A DNA stretch of 47,614 nt, taken from Azospirillum sp. SYSU D00513. GTDB lineage: Bacteria > Pseudomonadota > Alphaproteobacteria > Azospirillales > Azospirillaceae. Below the pieces are notes generated by a model. It saw nothing but the letters and a program-made list of their open reading frames with translations, searched no databases and had not been told where the DNA came from. Shown here piece by piece: positions 41,925-47,614 of this stretch. The position numbers and the translations under genes were made by a program. The stretch lies in assembly GCF_017356015.1 (NCBI RefSeq), contig NZ_JAFIQV010000049.1, positions 1 to 47,614 on the forward strand. The letters are read 5' to 3'. The stretch's first letter is position 1, and every line of letters begins with the position of its first letter.

Positions 41925-43451
41925 TCAGCGGGTTGCCGCTTCGACCAGCTTGCGGGCATCCTCGAACAGCTGTCTGCGGGGTTCCGGCAGCGTGTACATC
42001 ATGTGCCCGCCCGCGTAGACCGGCAGCGTCACGCGCTCACGCTGCCCGTCCGGCAGTTCCAGCCGGTTGGCGATCCAGCGCGACGCCATGTAGGGGGTGA
42101 TCAGGTCAGTCAGCCCGTGGGCGATCATCACGCGCAGCGACGGCTGAAGGGACAGCACCTCCTGCAGTTCCTCGACGGCGCTGGGATAGGCTTGGCGCGG
42201 CCAGTCCCAGGCACGGTTGACCCGGTCGCTGAGCAGCCGGAACGGCGTGTCGGTGCGGAAGCCCAGATCCCCCGCCGCGTAGCCGGCGAAGGCGGTGGAA
42301 TAGACGGGCTCCGTGCCGGCGAGGAAGGGGTCGAAGGGCGGGCGCCCCGCACCGGGGGTGGGATCGGCCCCGGTGAAGGTTCCGTCATAGACGCTGGCGA
42401 TCAACCCTCGCTCGCGCAGGATCTCCCGGGTGAAGAGCCCGCTGGGAATGCGGCCGCGGTTGCGCTCGACCAGCTCCGGGGGCAGGCCGACGGTGCGGGC
42501 GACCTCCGCGAAGAAGGGCCGGGCTTCCTCCAGCCGGCCGAGGTCGAGCCGTGCCAGCCCGGTGACGTAGCCATTCAGGGCGAAGGTCTCCGCCGTGCGG
42601 GCCGCCTCCTGCGGCGTGCCCGGCGCCTTGCCGTGCGCCGCCGCCGAGGCGGCGAGCGACGGCAGGGTCAGCATCGGCGCCAGCAGCGCGTCGTCGCGGA
42701 TGGTGGCGAAGTCGATGACCGGCGAGACCATGATCAGCCCGTTGACCGCGATGCCCGCCTGGTCGTGCAGCTCCTCCGCCATGGCGGCGATGCGGAAGCC
42801 GCCGTAGCTCTCCCCCACCAGGAACTTCGGCGACGCCCAGCGCCCGTTGCGCGCCGTCCAGAGCCGCACGGCCTCCGACAAGGAGCGGGCGTCGGCCTCG
42901 ACACCCCAGAAGCGCTTCTCGGCCTCCTCCCCCGGCTCGGTCGCGCGGCTGTAGCCGGTACCGACCGGGTCGATGAAGACGAGGTCGGTGAAGGCGAGCC
43001 AGCTGTCCGGGTTCTCCACCACCGGGGCAGGCACCGGCGGCAGGGCGCCGTCCGGCCCGAAGCTCACCACCTTCGGCCCGAGCGCGCCCAGATGCAGATA
43101 GGCCGAGGCGGCCCCCGGCCCGCCGTTGAAGACGAAGGCGACCGGCCGCTTGTCCGGCTCCGCCCCGTCCAGCGTGTAGGTCGTGGTGAAGAGGCGCGCG
43201 GCGACCTTCTCCTCCGCCCCGGCGGTGAGCGGCAGGAACTCCACCGTCGCCGTGTAGGCGAGCGCGCCCTCCGGACGGTTCAGGCTGTGGCGGGTGACCG
43301 TGCGCTGCGCGTCGAAGCCGGCGGGCGCCGTGGCCCGCTCGGCCTTTTCCGGCGGCTTGTCCGGGGCCTTCTCCTGCGCCCAGGCGGCGGGCGGAAACCC
43401 CAGGGCGAGCGGCAGGGCCAGGGCGAGGGCGAGACGGCGCAGCGGATGCAT
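41925..43451 (-). CDS. Secreted S10-family serine carboxypeptidase-like peptidase
   Basis: A 508-residue exported protein. The signal peptide ends at about AWA|QE (residue 25). The alpha/beta-hydrolase triad is visible: nucleophile S225 in VGESYGG, the Asp in AHGLTDLITPY, and the His in YAGGHMMYTLPEP. The oxyanion region is FVFNGGPGAASAYLH, typical of S10. Bacterial S10 members are periplasmic and poorly studied; some cleave C-terminal residues at acidic pH. It follows the DUF1656 gene of the efflux operon in the same direction, with about 80 bp between, but need not be in the same transcript. Confidence 0.85.
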   Translation of the reverse strand: MHPLRRLALALALPLALGFPPAAWAQEKAPDKPPEKAERATAPAGFDAQRTVTRHSLNRPEGALAYTATVEFLPLTAGAEEKVAARLFTTTYTLDGAEPDKRPVAFVFNGGPGAASAYLHLGALGPKVVSFGPDGALPPVPAPVVENPDSWLAFTDLVFIDPVGTGYSRATEPGEEAEKRFWGVEADARSLSEAVRLWTARNGRWASPKFLVGESYGGFRIAAMAEELHDQAGIAVNGLIMVSPVIDFATIRDDALLAPMLTLPSLAASAAAHGKAPGTPQEAARTAETFALNGYVTGLARLDLGRLEEARPFFAEVARTVGLPPELVERNRGRIPSGLFTREILRERGLIASVYDGTFTGADPTPGAGRPPFDPFLAGTEPVYSTAFAGYAAGDLGFRTDTPFRLLSDRVNRAWDWPRQAYPSAVEELQEVLSLQPSLRVMIAHGLTDLITPYMASRWIANRLELPDGQRERVTLPVYAGGHMMYTLPEPRRQLFEDARKLVEAATR

Positions 43452-43532
43452 GACGGCTCCCGGATGGGTTGGGCGTCCCCCGCATATTGCGGCGGCCCAC
43501 CCCCACGGCAAGCCGCCGCCGGCCGGAAGCTC

Positions 43533-43751
43533 TTAGAGGACGCGGCCGGTCAGGCCCGCCGACAGCGCCGTCAGCCCGGCCAGCAGGATCACGTAGAGCG
43601 CGACATCGAACAGCGGCGGGTGCCAGACCCAGCCATAGACGCCCAGCGCGCGCAGGCCCCGCCGCACCAGCCGCGACAGCCCCCAGGCGACGACCGCCAG
43701 GATCAGCAGCGGGGAGACGAACAGCCCGTAAAGGTCGATTTCACCGATCAT
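43533..43751 (-). CDS. DUF1656 small membrane protein of an efflux system
   Basis: A 72-residue protein with two membrane helices (LFVSPLLILAVVAWGLSRLV and LFDVALYVILLAGLTALSAG) and the family start MIGEIDLYGLFV. DUF1656 genes (AaeX-like) almost always accompany aromatic-acid efflux genes. The ATG overlaps the FUSC stop (ATGA), so the two are translationally coupled. Its exact role in the pump is unknown. Confidence 0.88.
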   Translation of the reverse strand: MIGEIDLYGLFVSPLLILAVVAWGLSRLVRRGLRALGVYGWVWHPPLFDVALYVILLAGLTALSAGLTGRVL

Positions 43752-45790
43752 GCAATGGCCTCCGCGACGGCGGGCGCGCCCACCGCCTCTTGGGGGAAGA
43801 GGCTGCGGCGCAGCCCCGCCAGGGCGACCACCGCCCGCTCCCGCTCCGGCGAGGCGGGAATCCGTGCGACGCCCGCATAGGCGCCGTCGAGCGCGGCGCG
43901 CAGCTCGTCCGAAGGCGTCGCCGAGGACGCACCGGCCAGCCGCCGGAAATGCCGCTCCACCTGCCCCAGCAGCCCCCGGAGGAGCGGTTCGGCGGGTGCG
44001 CCGAGGGCGGCGCGCGCCCGTTGCAGCTCCGCGACGTTCAGCCCGATCCGCAGGTCGTTCACCGCGTCGGCGGCGGCGAGGTCGTCCTGCGGCCCGGCCA
44101 GCGCGAGGCGCGGCGCCAGCAGCCCGACCCGGTCCAGCATGCGGTTCTCGAAGCCCCCCATGGGCGGGGCGGTCCGGGCGGCGGCGAGCGCGGCGATCTC
44201 CCGCCAGCCGGCGCGCAGGAGGCGCCGGGCGCTCCAGCTCGCCCCGACCGAGCGGCACAGCCGCGTCACCAGCATGGCGATGACGATGCCCACGACCTGC
44301 GCGATGCTGCTGTTCAGGAAGGAGGAGAAGTCGGCCGTGCCGGTGTCGAGCAGGCTGAGCGCGCCGGCCACCCCGAAGATCAGCGCCATGGCCGGCCCCA
44401 TGGTCGCCGGGCGCGCCACATAGGCGCCGAGCAGCAGGAAGGTGGGCGCGAGGCTGAGCGCCAGCATCGGGAAGCCGTCGAGCGCCGGCAGGATCACCAG
44501 CAGATAGACGGCGGCGACCGGCAGCGACAGCAGGGTGAAGACCAGGAACAGCCGGATGCCCGGCACGGGATCGTCCATGGCCGCGAAGAAGCTGCAGAAG
44601 ACCGCGACCATCATCGCCGCCGCCCAGCCGAAGGACCAGCCCGTGAGGATCCAGAAGGCGCAGACCACGACGATGCCCAGCGCGGCCGCCGCCGCCGACC
44701 ACAACGCCATTCCATGGTCCAGATGGAACACATCGCGCGACCGGGCGCGGGTCAGCGGATCCAGATGGTCCGGCAGGGCATGGTTGCCGGTGCGGATGCC
44801 TTCCCGAAGCTCCCGGCAGTCCTGGTGGATGTTTATCAGCGCACGCAGGCGGCTCACGAGGCTGAGCAGGACGGCGTCGCGCCAGGCGGCACCTTCCGCG
44901 ATGGGCGGGGCGAGGCGGTCGAGCGCGGCGTGGAGCCGGTCGCGGGCGGCCTCGTCCGCAGCCTCGTTCCCGACCCAGCCCCGGATGTCCTCCAGCACCC
45001 CTTCCAGCTCCGGCGGCAGCCTTCCGTCGGCGCCGCGCAGGACGGCCAGCCGGTCCTCGATGGCGGCGAGGATCGGCAGCAGATAGGCCAGCCGGTCCTG
45101 CAACGCACGGATGGGCCGCGTCATCCAGCGCAGGTCGGACGTGTCGTAGGGCAGATGGGTGGACATGACGCGCAGCTCGGTCACGTCGCGGGCGAGCCTC
45201 TGCCGCTCGCGGGAGAGTTGGGACTCGCCGGTGCCCGAAAGGGCATCAATGGTCCAGCGCTCCGCGTCGCGCAGGGTCGCGTTCAGCCGCCCGACCAGCA
45301 CGGGGCCGAGGCTCTGCGGCAGGATCAGGCTGTGCACCAGCGTCGCGCAGAGGATGCCCAGCGTGATCTCCTCCACCCGCGCCAGTGCCGTGTCGAAAAT
45401 GGCTGCGGGCGTGCCGATGCCCTGGAAGCCGACCAGCCCGACCGAATAGCCGGCCAGCATGAACATGTAGCCGCGCGGCGTGCGGTCGAGCAGCGAGACG
45501 TAGAGGCAGAGCGCCACCCACAGGGCGAGCGCCAGGGTCAGCAGCTCCGGCGCGTCCACGAGGTTCGGCACCAGCACGACCGCCGCCGCCGAGCCCAGCA
45601 CCGTGCCGCCGACCCGGTAGGCCGCCTTGGAGCGCACCGCGCCCGTCAGCGGGCCGGAGACGACATAGGCGGTCAGCATCGCCCAGAAGGGGCGCGGCTG
45701 GCCCATCGCCATGGCGATGTAGAGCGCCAGCATCGAGCCCGCGAAGGATTTCGCCGAGAAAAGCGCCTCGGCCAGGCTGGGCGGTTTCAT
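43748..45790 (-). CDS. FUSC-family (AaeB-like) efflux transporter
   Basis: A 680-residue inner-membrane protein with the doubled FUSC layout: a first membrane block (15-170; GQPRPFWAMLTAYVVSGPLTGAV, RGYMFMLAGYSVGLVGFQGI), a cytoplasmic helical segment (180-350), a second block (360-520; SFGWAAAMMVAVFCSFFAAMDDP), and a C-terminal helical domain. The P-x-W and G-P-L-x-G residues are family markers. Relatives export aromatic carboxylic acids and other toxic compounds with a periplasmic adaptor. It overlaps both the adaptor gene upstream and the DUF1656 gene downstream by 4 bp each. Confidence 0.92.
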   Translation of the reverse strand: MKPPSLAEALFSAKSFAGSMLALYIAMAMGQPRPFWAMLTAYVVSGPLTGAVRSKAAYRVGGTVLGSAAAVVLVPNLVDAPELLTLALALWVALCLYVSLLDRTPRGYMFMLAGYSVGLVGFQGIGTPAAIFDTALARVEEITLGILCATLVHSLILPQSLGPVLVGRLNATLRDAERWTIDALSGTGESQLSRERQRLARDVTELRVMSTHLPYDTSDLRWMTRPIRALQDRLAYLLPILAAIEDRLAVLRGADGRLPPELEGVLEDIRGWVGNEAADEAARDRLHAALDRLAPPIAEGAAWRDAVLLSLVSRLRALINIHQDCRELREGIRTGNHALPDHLDPLTRARSRDVFHLDHGMALWSAAAAALGIVVVCAFWILTGWSFGWAAAMMVAVFCSFFAAMDDPVPGIRLFLVFTLLSLPVAAVYLLVILPALDGFPMLALSLAPTFLLLGAYVARPATMGPAMALIFGVAGALSLLDTGTADFSSFLNSSIAQVVGIVIAMLVTRLCRSVGASWSARRLLRAGWREIAALAAARTAPPMGGFENRMLDRVGLLAPRLALAGPQDDLAAADAVNDLRIGLNVAELQRARAALGAPAEPLLRGLLGQVERHFRRLAGASSATPSDELRAALDGAYAGVARIPASPERERAVVALAGLRRSLFPQEAVGAPAVAEAIA

Positions 45791-46716
45791 CGCGCGGCGG
45801 CGCCCGCCACCGGGGCTGCCGTTCCGGCCGGGGCCTCATCCAGCACCTCGACCGTGGCGGTGCGGCCGGCGACCAGGACGTGCGGGTCGGGCACCTCGTC
45901 CAACGCGATGCGGACGGGAACGCGCTGGGCCAGCCGCACCCAGTTGAAGGTCGGGTTGACGCTGGGCAGCAGCCCTGTCCCCTCCGTCCGGTCGCGGTCA
46001 ACGATGCCGCGGGTGATGCTGTCCACATGGCCGCGGATGGGCGTTGCCACCCCCATGACGGTGACCAGCACCGGCGCCCCGGCGCGGATGCGCGACAGCT
46101 TGGTTTCCTCGAAATAGCCCATGACGTGGAAAGCCGCCCGGTCCACCAGCGCGATCACCCCCTGCCCGACCGACACGTAGTTCCCGGCCTTGAGCTGGAG
46201 GTTGGTGACGTAGCCGTCCACCGTCGCCCGGACCTCCGTCCGCTCCAGGTTGAAGCGGGCGAGGTCCAGCGCCGCCTCCGCCTGCCGGGCGGCGGCCTCG
46301 GCCTTCGACGTCGCCGCCGCGACCTCCTGCCGCTGGGCGATGGACACGACGTTGCTGCCCAGATGCTCGTAGCGGTTCGCCTCCGCCTGGCGGAAGCGCA
46401 GCTCGGCCCGCGCGCTCTCCAGGTTGGCCTCGGCCTGCTCCACGGCCAGCCGGTAGCGGCCGGGATCGACCAGGAACAGCACGTCCCCCCGGCGGATCTC
46501 CTGGTTGTCGGTCACCCGCACCTCCGTCACCAGCCCGGCCACGTCGGAGGCGACCTGGACCACGTCGGTGCGCACCCGCCCGTCCCGCGTCCAGGGCTCG
46601 TTCATGTAGTAGTCCCACAGCCACCAGCCGGCGGTACAGGCGACGGCGACCACGAGAAGCGTCACCGCGACGCGGGACAGGGAGCGTAGAAGGTTCAAGG
46701 CATCATTCCTTTTCAC
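45787..46716 (-). CDS. HlyD/EmrA-type periplasmic adaptor of the efflux pump
   Basis: A 309-residue membrane-fusion protein. A single N-terminal helix (VAVTLLVVAVACTAGWWLW, about 16-34) anchors it; a biotinyl-lipoyl half-site starts at VQVASDVAGLVTEVRVTDNQ, a long coiled coil runs about 90-150, and the second lipoyl half is VRATVDGYVTNLQLKAGNYV. The beta-barrel follows. It links the FUSC pump to an outer-membrane channel (not seen here). The start codon is GTG at 46716. It lies 43 bp after marR, in the same operon. Confidence 0.92.
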   Translation of the reverse strand: MKRNDALNLLRSLSRVAVTLLVVAVACTAGWWLWDYYMNEPWTRDGRVRTDVVQVASDVAGLVTEVRVTDNQEIRRGDVLFLVDPGRYRLAVEQAEANLESARAELRFRQAEANRYEHLGSNVVSIAQRQEVAAATSKAEAAARQAEAALDLARFNLERTEVRATVDGYVTNLQLKAGNYVSVGQGVIALVDRAAFHVMGYFEETKLSRIRAGAPVLVTVMGVATPIRGHVDSITRGIVDRDRTEGTGLLPSVNPTFNWVRLAQRVPVRIALDEVPDPHVLVAGRTATVEVLDEAPAGTAAPVAGAAAR

Positions 46717-46759
46717 CGGATCTTCACCGGGCCTTTGCGCCGGGACTCCGGACGGGGCC

Positions 46760-47236
46760 TCACGGCCGGTCGTTCCTGCCGGTGTTCTTGGTGTTGCTTT
46801 TGGCGTTCGTTCCGATGGAGGTCAGCACCCGGTAGCAGGCCTCCACCTCGGCCCCCTCGTTCCCCTGGAGCAGGCGCCGCCGCACCCCGTCGAGCACCGC
46901 GTTGACCCGCCCCAGCAGCGCCCGCCCTTCATCGGTCAGGTGCAACGTCTTGGCCCGCCGGTCCCCCGCATCCTCCCGCCGCTCCACCAGCCCGGCCCCC
47001 TCCAGGCTGTCCAGCATCCGCACGAGCGACGGCCCCTCCACCCCCATCTCCTCCGCCAGCTCCCGCTGCCGCATCCCGTCGCCAAGCTCGTTCAGCAGCA
47101 TCAGCGGCGTGATCACCGAACTGGAAAACCCGCACTCCGCCAGCACCTTGTTCGCCTCCCGGCGCCACAGATGCGCCGCACGGAACAGGTGAAGGCCGAA
47201 GCTGGGCGGCAGGGTGATGGGGGTGTTTTGTTGCAT
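46760..47236 (-). CDS. MarR-family transcriptional regulator of the efflux operon
   Basis: A 158-residue winged-helix repressor. The recognition region is MRQRELAEEMGVEGPSLVRMLDSLEGAGLVERRED, followed by the wing DAGDRRAKTLHLTDEGRALL. It heads the operon marR, adaptor, FUSC, DUF1656, so it probably represses the pump and releases DNA when an aromatic ligand binds. Two overlapping palindromes touch its start codon. No ribosome site precedes the ATG, and the likely transcription start is at or very near it, so the message may be leaderless. Confidence 0.92.
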   Translation of the reverse strand: MQQNTPITLPPSFGLHLFRAAHLWRREANKVLAECGFSSSVITPLMLLNELGDGMRQRELAEEMGVEGPSLVRMLDSLEGAGLVERREDAGDRRAKTLHLTDEGRALLGRVNAVLDGVRRRLLQGNEGAEVEACYRVLTSIGTNAKSNTKNTGRNDRP

Positions 47237-47258
47237 GGCTATTAGATAGCCTTGCTAT
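47237..47258. promoter_or_regulatory. Putative MarR operator overlapping the marR promoter
   Basis: Two palindromes share arms: GGCTAT-TAG-ATAGCC (47237-47251) and ATAGC-CTT-GCTAT (47246-47258). They cover the likely -10 of marR, which fits autorepression. Confidence 0.65.
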
Positions 47259-47270
47259 TGGATTGGGCAA
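47243..47270 (-). promoter_or_regulatory. Candidate promoter of the marR efflux operon
   Basis: On the minus strand TTGCCC (47270-47265) and TATCTA (47248-47243) are separated by 16 bp. The predicted start falls within a few bases of the marR ATG. Confidence 0.5.
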
Positions 47271-47385
47271 GGGGCTTGGTGGGGAGGGTGTGGGGAACAA
47301 AGGAGTTGAGGGTCCTGCCCAGGCTCTTTGCTGGTCCTGTCCTACGCATTACCGTGCAGATGGCAGGGACAGGCAGGAGGGCCGC

Positions 47386-47451
47386 ATGACCGCATTTGGG
47401 CGCAAGGACGCGGACGATGTTGGGACGTCCAAGAAGCTCACCGACATCACC
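47386..47451 (+). pseudogene. First codons of a gene cut by an IS256-type insertion
   Basis: AGGAGG at 47375-47380 is a perfect ribosome site 5 bp before an ATG that opens MTAFGRKDADDVGTSKKL. The frame soon enters what looks like the terminal repeat of the IS element at about 47452 and stops at 47517 within it. The rest of the gene is probably on the far side of the insertion, beyond the window. The encoded protein cannot be identified from 22 codons. Confidence 0.45.
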
Positions 47452-47614
47452 GGGACTATCCGGAATTTCGTGCTCGGCGGGGGCGATTTCAGTTTCAGGC
47501 GCTCATGGCCTTTGTGAAGCGCTCACCGAACATGATGGCCATCTGTGCCTTGGCGGCCGTCCATTCGCGGGCTGACATCTTCCAGTCTTTCTCGGCACGG
47601 TTCAAGACGAGAAA
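47452..47614 (-). mobile_element. Right end of an IS256-family insertion sequence (partial)
   Basis: The transposase C-terminus lies at 47495-47614. GGGACTATCCGGAATTTCG at 47452-47470 looks like a terminal inverted repeat, placed 43 bp outside the stop, as expected for the family. The other end and the target-site duplication are outside the window, so the boundary is inferred. Confidence 0.55.
47495..47614 (-). CDS. IS256-family (mutator type) transposase, C-terminal fragment
   Basis: The last 39 residues of a transposase running off the right edge. The fragment contains FLVLNRAEKDWKMSAREW and AAKAQMAIMFGERF, which match the conserved C-terminus of IS256-family transposases (in relatives, a W-x-M-x-x-x-x-W phrase followed by FAIMFGDR). 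The catalytic DDE residues lie outside the window. Whether the element is intact cannot be told. Confidence 0.82.
   Translation of the reverse strand, partial: FLVLNRAEKDWKMSAREWTAAKAQMAIMFGERFTKAMSA

Overview
The window is about 47.6 kb of GC-rich, gene-dense DNA from what looks like the main chromosome of an alphaproteobacterium of the Rhodospirillales, most like Azospirillum. The reasons are family-level and were not confirmed by a search: a long flagellin (620 aa) behind a sigma54-type promoter, CheZ-type phosphatases, a phasin, MmcB, a clpS-clpA pair and many LuxR-type regulators and hybrid kinases. No rRNA, tRNA, CRISPR array or prophage was seen. The only clear mobile DNA is the edge of an IS256-family element at the right end.

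Layout. 0-6 kb: the tail of a TctA-type permease, a convergent TPR-glycosyltransferase protein, a small Cys-rich DUF1272-type protein, a TenA homologue, a protein of unknown function and ligA, followed by a cluster of REP-like palindromes. 6.4-8.9 kb: a chemotaxis operon on the minus strand, cheY then two CheZ-family genes. The longer CheZ carries five copies of a short motif resembling the CheY-binding tail of CheZ. 9-15.3 kb: an M24 aminopeptidase, a TerB-like protein, prmA and a UvrD/PcrA helicase, all on the minus strand. 15.7-17.4 kb: two LuxR-type response regulators, the first with a degenerate acidic pocket. 18-20 kb: groES-groEL. 20-22 kb: an unknown protein, a YccF membrane protein and a PilZ-like protein. 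22-29 kb: a signalling block with a CHASE-type sensor kinase, a related soluble hybrid kinase, mmcB, and a membrane protein joining a periplasmic helical domain to receiver and HPt domains with no kinase core. 29-33 kb: a penicillin-binding carboxypeptidase with a SPOR domain, a lipoprotein, a lone Anbu-type peptidase and a phasin. 33-36 kb: clpS-clpA. 36-39 kb: a GT2 glycosyltransferase, a FemAB-like acyltransferase and a Rid-family protein. 39-41 kb: flagellin. 41-47 kb: an unknown protein, a secreted S10 peptidase, and an efflux operon in the order marR, adaptor, FUSC pump, DUF1656. The window ends in an IS256-type element that appears to cut the first codons of another gene.

How the parts may work together. 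Motility and signalling dominate: CheY and two CheZ-like proteins, flagellin, two glycosyltransferases that could modify surface structures (inference), and a large set of phosphorelay parts including two kinases, two LuxR regulators and the REC-HPt membrane protein. The rest is core housekeeping. The most unusual items are the multi-motif CheZ, the kinase-less sensor-REC-HPt protein, a LigA with a second helix-hairpin-helix unit, and low-GC patches inside uvrD and clpS.
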